Assembly (NCBI GenBank): GCA_905221615.1
Contig: CAJNDT010001002.1
Location: 921,001 to 985,000 of the forward strand
Reading direction: 5' to 3'
DNA length: 64,000 bases
From: Symbiodinium sp. CCMP2592
Taxonomy: Eukaryota; Sar; Dinophyceae; Suessiales; Symbiodiniaceae
The notes beneath the pieces were generated by a model, which was given only the letters and a program-made list of their open reading frames with translations, was not told the origin of the DNA and made no database searches. The translations under genes and the position numbers were made by a program. This document shows positions 37,701-48,000 of this stretch, piece after piece; the first letter of the stretch is position 1, and every line of letters begins with the position of its first letter.

Positions 37701-38184
37701 CATGGTATCGCACATCATGTTGCGCCTCGGATGGGATACGGATGACCCCCACAGTCAGCGATGGAATCATGAGTATTTGGGTGAGCTCGATGTGAATGTC
37801 CTTAATAAAGCACATTGGCACGTCCTTCGCGAGAGTTGGAGACGAGTCCACTATGAGCAGCTGGAGCAGGCCACTCGTCATGAGCTTAGGGGCGAGGTTG
37901 TCCCTGAGTATCATGAAGACACTGTGAGGGCGGTTCGTAACAAAGCGCAGAAACTAGGAACCCTTGGCTTTCTCTTGGCAACTGGAGCAGTGATGAGCGA
38001 CTACACCAGACACCTGACTGGTGCCACGCTCCGCAAATGCAAGACTTGCGGTGCTAATGACCACTTTTTCGAAGAGCGACTTGCATGTGCAGGCATCAGC
38101 CCTGGCGGAGACGTCATGGCTCGGAGATTTGGTTGGGATCGTCACGCTTCCCGCCTCGAACAGATGGTAGCTGTGTTTTCCTGA
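34708..38184 (+). CDS. LINE ORF2: APE-type endonuclease and reverse transcriptase
   Basis: The replication enzyme of the element: nicks target DNA and copies its RNA onto the nick. Endonuclease, about 34831-35505: VNVGTHDG at 34834, LLQG at 34939 (where the family normally has Gln-Glu), YNHP, GDFN at 35281, IDYLL near 35401, SDH near 35467. Reverse transcriptase, about 36430-37330: PGPDGW at 36478, LDLQQAFDCVD at 36856, GLPQGDPASPL near 37036, and YMDD at 37150. Then a helical thumb/connection region and a C-terminal CCHC knuckle (C38038, C38047, H38062, C38086). No RNase H seen. The frame is continuous with ORF1 across TGA34705. The first ATG in frame (34993) lies inside the endonuclease; a GTG at 34840 would also truncate it. 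Confidence 0.93.
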   Translation, partial: LLRGRPLWCCFRGGEPDSSWLQTPTLRQSKRAKEEGFLTVQSVNVGTHDGLWRWINLLEGQDENVHDEGVSCPDVALLQGVATHADAKWEAVCNSMRAKGYRAFLQKGGTMKNRWGQDVPDKGGVSVFVQEKWQASFVASNSGPGFEWLAVRIGATLAISCYNHPSGELEMVMGELDALVRSVWVGPWLCAGDFNVTYEASLLEGFLAPLDAVKVPEVRGLERTRWDGKNVIDYLLCSRSLQHEPTSARHERISDHMILQNAFVVDHLPRPKRVLGLQCAWDKPSWLTSTQWGELLEITWQAGEEQGWPWAASFLREHSGDLVQDEPQAWIDYDWAHFQIRLSVMFVRAYELALQNIPSRDGASASDLRRVCSAVRTFKCKTGSPMVRAHNWSKSFQAPCAELARLQRRYGRCLELQWKLKKGEVDVSRRLWRKVFQLTPFPNRIADAALEADCLADTLKQDVDRLEKQCKYDNLAAWKDRLRRNQAARGAWLSRGLSVDKHAVITDDDGQRQAGSTDEGLKLVEEHWRRLWRKVAWEPCDRCEARRLLSNALLNSQKDLQSANKARDTLVSERPSVDDLAKRLRAIRGSPGPDGWRGCEVSVLPRGAVEEAWELMEKWEEAGVIPSELKFARVVHVRKSNKVKEGKITVSGLRPISVSSVWVRAWSSTWVRSSRVTAWRESFLPRWVAGGPGSISADVIAAILDKEMEEGMYVGTLDLQQAFDCVDTELIGGVLTDIAPPCLQGWLGALFNYFGGQRRWLLLDGQCSQATLPTATGLPQGDPASPLILAFLLGGIAKLVDKDVNKDGCCRQYIYMDDRSFVAPTRAKLKEMQSSWEAWSPYFHLQEHRGKAQFGHLTDPDLPSSVEILGAYIGRATSCPKAEQRQEAAKSIVKRCFYLPRNLWERLQDINVFALSKLNYGHVAALPDKALLSDFDKLIWKASGRTGYAVKPLRSVIAGATRQWESTLAWRTLSLAKRVRAEIRKLRVPGHATTNLESMVSHIMLRLGWDTDDPHSQRWNHEYLGELDVNVLNKAHWHVLRESWRRVHYEQLEQATRHELRGEVVPEYHEDTVRAVRNKAQKLGTLGFLLATGAVMSDYTRHLTGATLRKCKTCGANDHFFEERLACAGISPGGDVMARRFGWDRHASRLEQMVAVFS

Positions 38185-38564
38185 GGTGGTCGCGAACCTG
38201 GAGGAGGACGCCCTCGTTGACGCAGCTTTGTCGCTGCGGCGATTTGATCTGTGTGGGAGAGGACCCGAGGACCTGCAAAAGTGTTCAAGACCCGCGGAGG
38301 GCTAAGATGTTTGATAAGACTGTGTCAAGAGCCTGTTGGGCCTTCAAGAGCCGCTTGACGGCCTGGTCGGTTCGGGTGGTTGTGTTTGGGTGGTGGTTTA
38401 GGTGTGGTGAGGTACCTTTGCCCCTCGGGCACCCCTTTGCCTCATGCGCTCTTGTGCTCTGCCATGGCGATGTGGGCGCGTCGTTTCGGCGGCTCTTGTG
38501 GAGATGCCCCTTCGTGGGGCCTTTTCGGTGTCTGCCGCGGAAGCTGCTTACACAACAAAACCTT
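38185..38564 (+). other. LINE 3' untranslated region and tail
   Basis: 380 bp with no conserved ORF, ending GCTTACACAACAAAACCTT directly against the right target duplication. There is only a short A-rich tail and no AATAAA signal, so 3'-end recognition is probably sequence- or structure-based (inference). Confidence 0.7.
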
Positions 38565-38579
38565 TGACCAGCTTCATTT
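38565..38579. repeat. AMT: Target-site duplication, right copy
   Basis: Identical to 30122-30136. Joining the left flank directly to the sequence after this copy keeps the transporter frame (…Thr-Ser-Phe-Ile-Tyr-Pro…). Confidence 0.95.
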
Positions 38580-38639
38580 ACCCGGTCGTGGTCGCGTGGA
38601 CATGGGGTTACGGCTGGTTGGACTCAGTGCTGGACGTGG
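38580..38639 (+). CDS. AMT: AMT coding exon 1, 3' part
   Basis: Encodes YPVVVAWTWGYGWLDSVLDV (residues 229-248) and the first base of Gly249, a membrane segment matching the family's YP-x-HW-type helix before DFAGS. It ends at a GC donor (38640). Confidence 0.88.
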
Positions 38640-38793
38640 GCTACCAGGCAGCATTTGCCTTGGAAGTCACTAACGGTAGTTCTTCGGGTTGTGTTTTGTC
38701 GGTCTCCAGGCATTATCATGCATTCCAGATGTCACAGCCTGCTCGTGCGAGCTTCTCTGCAGAATCGATGTCAGCAGCCTCGTCAATACTAAG
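38640..38793 (+). other. AMT: AMT intron, 154 bp, GC-AG, flanked by GGCTAC repeats
   Basis: Donor GCTACC, acceptor ACTAAG before G38794. GGCTAC occurs at 38639-38644 and again at 38793-38798, so exact excision is ambiguous by a few bases but always gives Val-Gly-Tyr-Met-Asp. Non-canonical donors and short repeats at intron ends are known in dinoflagellates, including introner-type elements. The intron translates with stops in the frame needed to reach exon 2. Confidence 0.85.
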
Positions 38794-39665
38794 GCTACAT
38801 GGACTTCGCGGGCAGCGCCATCGTGCATTTGACGGGCGGCGTGAGTGCTTTGGCAGGCACCATTGTGCTCGGCCCACGGAAGGGTCGCTTCGAGAACCCG
38901 GAGGAGTTCGAGTGCCACAACTTGCCGTTGGTGGTGTTGGGCACCTTCGCACTGTGGTTCGGATGGTATGGCTTCAACCCGGGCTCCACCCTGGGTATGC
39001 ACACAGGAGACACGGGGGCGATGGCAGCCCAAGTTGCTATGAACACAACTCTGTCAGCCGCCACCGGCGGCATCACGGTCTTCCTGCTGCGCTATGCCAT
39101 CCTGAAGAAATACGACGTGGGCGGCCTTTGCAATGGCATTTTGGCTGGCCTTGTGTCCATCACTGCTGGATGTGGCAACGTGGAGTGCGGCAGCGCATTT
39201 GCCATCGGCTTGCTTGGTGCCTTCGTGTACCAGGGCTCGTCTATGCTTTTGCAGAAGCTGAAAATCGACGACCCCGTGGATGCCAGCCCCGTGCACGGCT
39301 TTTGTGGCATCTGGGGCGCACTGGCAGCCGGACTCTTTGACTGGGGAAAGGGCGTTGACCACTATCACGGTTGGTCAGGCTTTGGTTGCAAGCCAGTCAG
39401 CGACACTGACTCAACGTGCATGACAGGCATCGGTGGCACCGCCATTGCTGCACAGCTTATCATGGTCCTGGTGATCATCCTTTGGGCAGGAGCACTGTCG
39501 GGTCTAGCTTTCTTTGCCTTGAAGATGACTGGGTTGCTGCGTATCGATGAGTACACGGAAGAGGTCGGTATGGATGTGAAGCAGCATTCGCCACCGAAAG
39601 CGTACGCCATTGATACAGCAATCCCAGCAAGCCCTGGGATGAATGAAGTCGGGAAGACAGTCTAG
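38794..39665 (+). CDS. AMT: AMT coding exon 2 (C-terminal half)
   Basis: Encodes residues 249-538 and the TAG stop (39663). Contains DFAGSAIVHLTGG with Asp252 and the first pore histidine His260, CHNLPLVVLGTFALWFGWYG with the outer Phe/Trp gate region, the ITAGCGNV loop, VHGFCGIWGAL with the second pore histidine His416, and a final membrane helix near 39450-39530 followed by a roughly 45-residue cytoplasmic tail. Uninterrupted and well conserved, so decay after the insertion is minimal. Confidence 0.93.
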
Positions 39666-41998
39666 GCAAGCGGCCTATGCTTCGTCTTCCAAATGCTAGC
39701 AGCTACTAGCAGCTACGTACTGTCCAGCCGTGCTAAGCACGACATTTTTGGCATGTGGGAGTGGAGCTCTCACATCGGTTTTCGTTTCGAGGCAGCAGCA
39801 CCTGACATGTACAACTTCTTTTCAGTGGGAGGTTAGCTGCCATCAAGACCCTGTTTGCACTCACGGTCCCTGGCATAAGCCCAAAAAACGGAACTTGGCG
39901 CAGAGCGAGTCCTCGCAATGTAGCTGCTGTTAAGCAGGTGGCATAAGGTCGAAAGTCTGCTGGCTTATGCTTCGAGCTAGAAGGGCTCACGCTGGGGGGT
40001 GGTCTTCCTGTCCGTAGCAGCACATACACTGACCTTTGGCTAAAGCGGCAACATCTGCCTCCCTCCAAGGTGACCGTGCAGACTCTTGGCTGCAGCAATG
40101 GCTGGCAACTTTCTGGGTGCAATCGAGTTCCCGTGCATCAACTCTTGCGGAGGAATGCATGTGATCCACCAGCTCTGACTTAAAGCCCTAGCTGTTTGCT
40201 TCTCTGAACCAGCCAGAGCAGGCAGCAGGCAGCTTCTACACAAAGCTGCTCAGTCTCATGTGCTGGCTCCTGTTCTCCCGCCGAAACGAATGCACTTAGA
40301 CTCCAGACTCCAGGGGCGATGTCGCACAGGCCCCCAGGTCCTTGGCCAGGACAGGCCGTGATGAACCCGTCCTTGCTTGCTACAGCGGTACGTATGACAA
40401 GAATTGAAGCATCAAGGAGACCATCTTGTCGCAAGAACTTTATGCCGCACAGAAGTCCTCATAAAACACTTGTCATCAGAAAAAATGCCCTAGGCTCACC
40501 CCAAGGTTTGGCGTGACGGCGGGAGTCTTCAAACCCTCGCTGGTGCCATTCCCGGCAGTAAACGGCCTCATCAAGAAAAGCAGCACATCTCATGTCATGT
40601 AGATGATGTAGATGCATGTGAGGTTTGTTTGCAACATCCTTTTCACGCTGGAGCTCCTCGTGCAGCAGTGGTCCTTTCAGAGACACACACACACACTACA
40701 CATACATGCATGCATGCATGCATGCATGCCTACACAGAAACGATAGACAGACTTACATACGTACGTATATATATATATACCCACATATATACATATAGAT
40801 AGATAATTATGCTATCCCCCCCGACGTACCTAGACTTTTAGGGCCGTCATGACGAAACTTCTTGTCCAAACCAAAGTGAAGTCTAAGAAGAAATAGGAAT
40901 TAGTGTGTGTATATATATCTACATATATATATATGACCATGTGAGTGATCAATCGTGTTTCTGTGCTGTTGGACATGGAAGCCGGGAGCCATGTACATAC
41001 GCAGATGTCGTGTTTGTGAGCATCTATTATCTCGATACGCCTTCCTGATGTTGCTAAAAACAGGGTCCAGTTGTTTATGTTGATTATCATCGTGAAATTA
41101 TGTTGTATGCGATGACGTATCTCCGCTCTCCTCCTGATAGCGCCCATACTGCTGCATGTTAAAATCTGCTTGGGCAGGCGCACACAGATCATAGATGAAT
41201 TGGTTAGATGTATTTGTTTTGATTGGTCTTAGTCGTGTTCTTAACCCTAGCCTTAGCATATCTTAGCTTAGTCTTGTTCTTAGTTCAGCCTTAGCATAAT
41301 TCTTATGAGTAGTAGTCTTCATCTTTGCACTAGGGTTAGTGTTATAGTTTTAATATTGGTTTTGCGTCAGTAGTAGTATGAGAATTCAGTTGATACTAGT
41401 ATTAGTCTTAATATTGGTGTTCGGAAGAAACACCGGCCAATCCCAAAACAACCATTTCTTGAAACACACGAAAAGGCCGACGACGACAACAAGAGAGAAA
41501 CACAAAAACAATAGAACAACACAACACCAACAAAAGCAAACTCCCCGAGTAGACCCAACACCAAAAACACAGCGAACCAACAACAACAACAAAAAGTCAC
41601 CGGAAAGGTCCAAGCAACCAAAGAAACCAACAAAGCAAAACACACTAAATTCCCAAGGAGGTCCAAAGCCAAAATCCAAAAGAACAACACAAACAACACC
41701 AGCAAACTTTGTTATTTGTTTTTTGTTCTGGATGTCCGCATGTTTTTGTTGCTGGTTTCTGTGGTTTTTTGTTTTGGACCTGCTCGAAGACAAAGAACCT
41801 GTAATGACATTAAGCACTACATTGCATACTTCCCTGATCTGTTTAAAAGCATGCCTGGCTTGTTCGGAGCATGTTTGAAAGTGTTTGGTGCCCATCTTTC
41901 GAGGGTCTCAAGAACTGGTGTATCTAAGGTTTCTGTTAAGATCAGTTCGTTTACTTCAATGTATTTCCCTGACCCTTCTATAATCTCAGAATTTGGAG
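39666..41998. other. Transporter 3' flank and probable 5' region of the channel gene
   Basis: No S1 or N-terminal channel exon could be identified. GCAT and TA microsatellites lie at 40681-40800 and 40905-40935. A CAAACAAC-type A/C-rich stretch lies at about 41460-41705. A 37-nt stretch at 40351-40387 is bounded by AG-G and GTACGT and could be an exon (TGRDEPVLACYS), but nothing supports its identity. Confidence 0.35.
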
Positions 41999-42070
41999 GT
42001 GGTACAAGATGAACATACACTGCGCATTTATCCGCTTTCTCGAATTGCGACTTTATGACCTCAAGCACCG
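41999..42070 (+). CDS. Channel exon: candidate S2
   Basis: Peptide WYKMNIHCAFIRFLELRLYD then LKHR, ending with CG before a GA donor (GAAATG). It begins after GGAG at G41999 with a third codon base. Resembles the S2 pattern F-x-x-F-x-E-L-x-L. The least certain exon of the set: a 139-codon minus-strand ORF overlaps it, and S1 has not been found to anchor it. Phase fits the next exon (CG plus G gives Arg). Confidence 0.45.
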
Positions 42071-45000
42071 GAAATGAAACTAACGAAACGTAGGGGCTCA
42101 CCACCATCCATGCGCCCCTTTTAAGTATGTCCGGCTGGGCTAGTGCACGCGCATTGGCATCATAGTATCTCGAGAGGCACGGAACAGGCAACAAACAGAA
42201 CGAGTGAGCAAGTATATGGAAGCCTTCGGACAAGCTTGCGACGGTTCAGCCGTCGACCCGACCCTTATTGACCCATGGCTTTCCACGTTCTCCTGTCATG
42301 GGGATTTGGTATACCCTGAGCACTCGGCGACATAGCTCCTTCTTCACACGAGGGACTTGGCACGCACTGCGCAAAGCGTATACCCTGCAAGTATCATGAA
42401 TGTACTTACCGACTGTGCGTACCTATTTGGCTACCCAAGGCAAGGTCAATCGCAAAACTAATTCTTGAGAGCCCATAGCCAAAAAGCTAGTAGAGCTCAC
42501 AAAGGTTGATTTCAAAAAAAGTTGAAGCTTCGCGGGTCTCTAAGGCTAGCAGTAGCCCTGAAGCCCTGTAGAGTCCGACATCCCAGGCTTCTCGTGCGAT
42601 TGCAAGCCTTCGGGGTCAAGAGATTCTTCTGTGGCCACGACAGGCAGGGCCTACCGTTCCTGGCTTCGGGGTTGGCGTTTTAGAGTTCACAGATCAGGTG
42701 CAGGTAAACTCAGAATTCTTTCACAAGTGTTATAGGCACCACAAACTCTGCGGGCCTTGCAAGCTGGTAGAGCGACAGCACTCACCATTGCTGTGTGTCT
42801 TAGTAGCAGTACCACACTGTCGCTAGATAGATACATAGCTACAACTGTACTGGAAAAAAGCCCCGCCACCTAGTTCTAATCCCCTCTAATGATCTTCCTT
42901 TTGCCCCATAGGCCCTAGGCTCCATGAAGGCGCCCTGCTCTGGACTCTTTTCTTCAGGGAGTTCTGTGCTCGGAATCCTAAGGCTCGCCTTGTCTAAGAG
43001 GGTTTCGGGACAGAGCTTCGTGCTCTTGAACGGTCACTGTACTCCACCAGTCTTCAAGCTTCCCCCCGCGACCTCCATCCTCAGCACCCTGACCGTCACC
43101 CCTGCCGCCGCCACCACCACGAACGTCACAATGTCACCACGAGCAGCGACGACGACTGAGGTACTGGAACTGGTTCGACTTAGTGGTGATCCTGAGTGGT
43201 ATTGGAGAGGAGGTTCTCTCTGGCGCTACTCGTTTGACAGGGCTTTTGTCCGCATGCATCTTTGCGTGCAGGTGCGATGACAGACAAAACATGCAGCAGC
43301 AAAGCGGCGTTACAACACCAGCTGTGCTCAGTAATGCTCGCTGATTTGGACGTAGCTCCCGTCCTTGGGACCTGGGCGAGGCAAAGCCGAATTGAGAAAG
43401 GTGAACCACCCGCATTCTTCAAGCAGGACAGGCACATCTAGCCAGCAGCGCTTCACCTTTGCATCCGTAAACACTCGAGCCTGTTGGATTGTATTGTATT
43501 GTATTGTAGCAATGCCTCCAGTGCCGAGCCCAGCAGCTGCACCTGAATCATCTGGTCGTCTCAAAAGTCTTCCTAGGTACTCTACAGAGCTTCCAACACA
43601 TCAAACCGGTCCCCACAAGTCTATCCCTGAAGTATGAAACTCTCAAGCAGTGGAAGTGACTAAGGTGATTCTGCGCAACTCGTGCGGAAGCCGCTTTGAC
43701 AGCACTGCCGCCGTTTCGAACCGGCATGCTGAGAGGATTGCCAACCATTTGTTATCCTCCGATATCAGGCCACGCTAGCCCCCCAAGCAATTGAAGTGGT
43801 TTCAAATCCACTTCTGCAAAACCTTCGGGAATGCCAGACGCCGTGTGCAAGGGCAACAATGGTTTCGATGCGATTTCGCCATGCGAAACGAAGCCTTCCT
43901 TTTTGGATACATATCTAACCTCAGGGGGATGCTCCCGCCCTGCTACTGCTGTGACTGAAGAAACTGCTTTGTTTCGGGTTTGCGGCTGGTCCCGAACCTT
44001 GAAGTGTGTTCTCTGAGGTCCCCGGGCATCTCGGCAGAAGCAGCCAGTCTTTTGGTGTTTGGTACAGGGATTCCAGCTTCATCCCTAGATCAAGCGATGC
44101 CCTGCGACGTCGGCTGTTAGTGTTCACATAGACCGGCTTGGGGGCTTAGAGGTTGCTTTTTTGGGCATTGGCACTTTCGGGCATGAGGTGTCGGGCTTAT
44201 ATGCCAAGGGGCAAGTGTTTGCCGGTGAGCTTCTACATGCGCGTTCGTGTGCATCTGAGAATGAGCATCAAGCCGGATAGGTTGAATTGCTTTCATGTTT
44301 GTGGGGCTTGGTTGAAGCTGAAGGTATATAGAGGGTTGACTGAATTTCTTAACAAGCAAGTCCAAGACAAGTGCCCCGCGTTATGAATTGCTTTGTGGCA
44401 GCTGCGCAGCGGCGGAATATCTCCTAGCACCAGAAAAGTTGACAGTTTCGGAGAAGCAAATCCCAAACCTTGAAACTCTAAATTCACAAGGCTTGGTTCC
44501 GGCAAATCCTGACGTTTGCAAACCACCTCTCACGAGCACTGTAAAGGAGACGGGCGATGTCATGACAGCCTTCACCGTTCTACGAGTGATGCCCCTCGTC
44601 ACAGCACAGTCGGTACAGTAGCAAAGGCTGCCCTCATGTGAAAGCAGTCTTCCGATGGTCATAGTGCCATGGAGGTGAGAGGATGTCAGATTCTTGCCAA
44701 TCACTAACAGAATGGAACATCCTTCCCGTGTATATATCTCCAAGCCTCGCAATGCATTGAATCGGAAATTAGGGAACGTAGCGGCTGTTTCCCAAAGATC
44801 ACAAATCCCGAACCGGATTAGCTTCGATTTGCTTCACATACCTTTAGTTTGGGTCCGTGGCTGTCGTGCCGATGCCTTCGAACTTCGAGCAGGAGGGCTT
44901 TGCCCCAAAGGAGTCCCTTGCAACAGCTCCCGTGGAACCTTGCGCAGATCCAGCGTCGATCGAGTCTGCTGGGCGAAAGGGCATAGGAGAAAGACTGAGC

Positions 45001-48000
45001 AACGACTGGCGAAATAAAATCGCATGACAAACAGCATACAGACGAGCTGCTGAGAGGAGTGCATGAGCCATGTTCTTTTCATGTTTCGTTTAGTCTAGTC
45101 AGGCTAGTGAAGTACATGCATGCCTTGTTTGCCGGGGCCCTGCTTTGAATTCCTGTAGAAAGTGTCGAGCGCACATATTGCAACCGGCCACCAGCAACAG
45201 CGCTTGTGCTTTGACGCTGTGACACTAGGCAAAGAGATGAGGAAGACAGCATATTTCAGTACGCAGTCCGAGCTGTAGCAATTAGGAGATGTGTGGAACT
45301 GTGGAGTTGTGCAGATAAACACACCTGTCTCATATTGAACGAGTTCTAGCCCGCCATTTGGCTAGGCTTGGCGCTAGTTCAATCAATGTCTTCGAACTCC
45401 TCCCTTTCGAGCTTTTGCAAAACACTTAAGTCGCCCCTGCCCGAACCATCACCCAGACACGCCCCAGAACCTGCGTCTGATCCTTGCGCACTGAGGGCCG
45501 GGTGTTGTAGCTTGTGGCTGTGCAGGCGCCTCCTTCGGATTACACGACTCATCCGAGCTGTGCGCTTCATGCCCATTTTCCGTGCCTCGGCTTCGCGGAA
45601 AGGTCCGGCCCTCCCTAAGCACCCGAAATCCAAGGTCCGAAAGATGGCCCGAAAGCCCTCAGACCCCTGAACACTTAAGCACCATTAAGGTTTTAAGACT
45701 TATTAGAGTTACTATAGCCAGGACCCCAAGATGCCTCGTGTACCTGAACATGTGATCCGGTCTTCGGATGCCGGAATACAGAATCTCGAATCTAGCTTCA
45801 CCAGAGTGAGGTAATGCCGCAGCCTCTAGTGGTTTTCCTGGGTAGGTTTCGGATCACTGGGTTTAAGCAAAAGCTTCAGGTCCTGGAGCCTGGGAAGTCC
45901 TGAACGGATCACACCGAAGTAAGCACAGAGAGCAATATTCCATCTGACGAGCGCATGTGGCTGCTACGGTGCATTGTTGTGCAGCCACTTTGACGATGGT
46001 GATAGTGATGCTGCATGATGGGGGGTGGGCGTGAGGAGGCGGCTGTAATAGGGGCCAGGATGAGAACGTGCGTTGTTGCAGCCTCGGTGCCCGAGGCGAA
46101 CTTCGGGTCATGGTTCGGTCCATTCTGACGCTTGCCACGCAAGTGGCTGGGTTTCAGGCTGAGGCCCACATCTTAGGCTTCCCATCTTGGATCTTCTTGG
46201 TTGGGGGTTCGTTTTTGCACAGACTGCTCTGCCACAGCTTGGTGAAAGTAACGGAGGTTCTTAAGCGCTCTGACAGGGCCATCGCGACCCGTCACACATG
46301 GACTCGCACCCGCCCAAGATCTCACGGCTGCAAGACTGAGGAACTGCCTGATGCCTCTGATTTGGTGCATGGTGCAGCTTTGCCCGCATGTGGGTGGAAG
46401 CTTTGATTTGGATCACTTAAAGTGGCTTGGTGTATCTGTAATTATACGTGTCAAGAAATCAGATTTATTGGCTGAGCTTCTTTAATCCTGCTTCGGCTGC
46501 CGAGATGCTGAAAGGGTCCAGGCTTCCGCAGGTTAATGGCATCAACAAGTAAGCCAGCATAGGGCATAGGGTGGTCGAGGGCAAGATCAGCACGCCGTAT
46601 GCCTAGCCCTGTGCAAGAAGTATCTTCAGTACATTTGCTGCCGTAGTCCTTCTAGAATTCCGAGCAAGTCGATGGAAAATGGTGTGGAAGGTAGATGTAG
46701 TTGTCGAGCTGTGGGAGGTTGCTCGGCTTCTTCCAGTGGTGCTTCGCGGTGTATTTCATCACGGTCAGCTCCGACCATGTGCAGGCGAGAGACAGTGCTT
46801 TTCACCGTCCGCCTTCAAACATCCACGCTTGAGTCGCAGTCCCCCGATTCTGCCGACAGCCCAAACTGCAGCCGAGCTCTGGTAGCACTTGCGAGATGGC
46901 TTGAAAGCATTCTTTCACACGTTGGACCTAAAACCTAGAACCCTGTTTAAATCCTAAGCCTAAGCTTGTTTGCTTCTTGTGATTCTTGGCTTGCTGTATT
47001 TGGAGCTGTTTGTGAGTGGAGGCAATGCACTATTTCCCAGAGAGATACAGCCACCTCGACCAGACTCGGAGTCTTTGCGGACATCTTGGGTATGTAGGGG
47101 CTTGCAGCTGATGAGAATTATTGGAAGTCTGATATTCCTTGTAGAGTCATTGTAGAGCATTACGGTCTATGGGGATTGTCTTGGAGCAATGTTGCCAACT
47201 CTTTGGGTGTTACCGTAGGCTTTTGCGTACAGCTATATAGCTTCCTCAACCCTGAGCCCTGAGCGTTGGGGTTAGGAGCCTCGTCTCAACATGACACTCA
47301 GGCGAATGTTGAGTCCTTCCTGTGCTCAGTGCTAGGCTGCTACACCCCAATCGCTGAGGTCCCTGCATCGTTTGCGACGCATTGCCTGTAACCTTCAAAT
47401 TGAGCGTTTCCAGTCGAGATTCCTAAGCCTTGCATAAACCGAAGACACTGGCGAACCACCAAAGCCCAAACCAAAATCCCAACAACCTCGAACTCCCAAG
47501 CACAGAAAGTACCTCGTACGGGCCAGTAGGGTGTAGTAGTATGCAGGTCTGTCTGAGGCTTTAGTGAGTAGCTTTTTGTACTAAGGGCAAGCAACTCGAA
47601 AACCGACCATGAAAGCGTGAATCCCATGATGTCGGAGTCGGAATGATTCATAATAGTATCCCTTTATAGTCACCATAGAAGTACACGATGTTAATGCTTA
47701 CGTGTTGTTTTCCATCGTCTTGCCAAGATCAAGCTGGCGTCGCTTGGGGGTGGTGCATTGCTCGGGGCATGCTCCAAAGCATAACATGAACCCTGATCCT
47801 CTAAAGCACAAAGCCCGAACAGACAGAATGCAAAACCTGTCTAGCTTAACTGCATTATATGTCCTGAAGCCTGAGGCCTCTTTCAGAGAAAAGAGTTGGG
47901 CTTGATGTAGGGTTTCAACCTTCCCATGGTTTAATGTGCCGCATCGGATTTCTGGGGTCTGGGGCCGGAGGTTAGGTTAGGATTTGAGATCTCATCGTAC

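Larger units (their letters stand above)
30137..38564 (+). mobile_element. Non-LTR retrotransposon (LINE), 8.4 kb, two ORFs in one frame
   Basis: An 8,428-bp insert bounded by a perfect 15-bp target-site duplication, with no terminal repeats. It encodes an ORF1 (to 34707) and an ORF2 with APE-type endonuclease and reverse transcriptase (34708-38184), plus a 380-bp 3' region ending ACACAACAAAACCTT rather than in a long poly(A). Both frames are uninterrupted except for one UGA between them. No in-frame ATG occurs until 30364 and the coding pattern seems to begin before it, so the copy may be slightly 5'-truncated, the common outcome of target-primed reverse transcription. The clade cannot be settled by eye. 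Intact frames and a perfect duplication point to a recent insertion. Confidence 0.93.
29452..39665 (+). pseudogene. AMT: Ammonium transporter gene split by a retrotransposon
   Basis: Amt/Mep/Rh-superfamily ammonium transporter, a trimeric membrane channel that moves NH3/NH4+ across the plasma membrane. Three coding pieces (29452-30136, 38580-38639, 38794-39665) total 1,617 nt, i.e. 538 codons plus stop, once the insert and one 15-bp duplication are set aside and the 154-bp intron is removed. The length suits the family (about 450-550 aa). Family landmarks are intact: the FFQWAFCTAGATIVSGGVAE segment, D252 and H260 in DFAGSAIVH, LWFGWYGFNPGS, and H416 in VHGFCGIWG (the second of the twin histidines). 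As it stands the coding exon is interrupted, so this copy is presumably inactive. Dinoflagellates usually carry many AMT copies (family knowledge). Confidence 0.92.

Noticed and set aside
41817-42233. 138-aa minus-strand ORF with protein-like composition
   Set aside because: It has no recognisable family, no splice-site support, and runs against the strand of every supported gene. Several ORFs of this length are expected by chance in 64 kb. It overlaps the candidate S2 exon, which fits phase and family better. A database search would settle it.
42958-42972. 15-nt micro-exon (EFCA) between S2 and S3
   Set aside because: It would fit phase with GA donors on both sides, but S2 joins S3 in frame without it and 15 nt is too little evidence.
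46960-47016. Hydrophobic stretch with a VSGG motif as a possible pore exon
   Set aside because: The spacing does not match the family; the true pore (VSGGLDW) is at 49034-49114.
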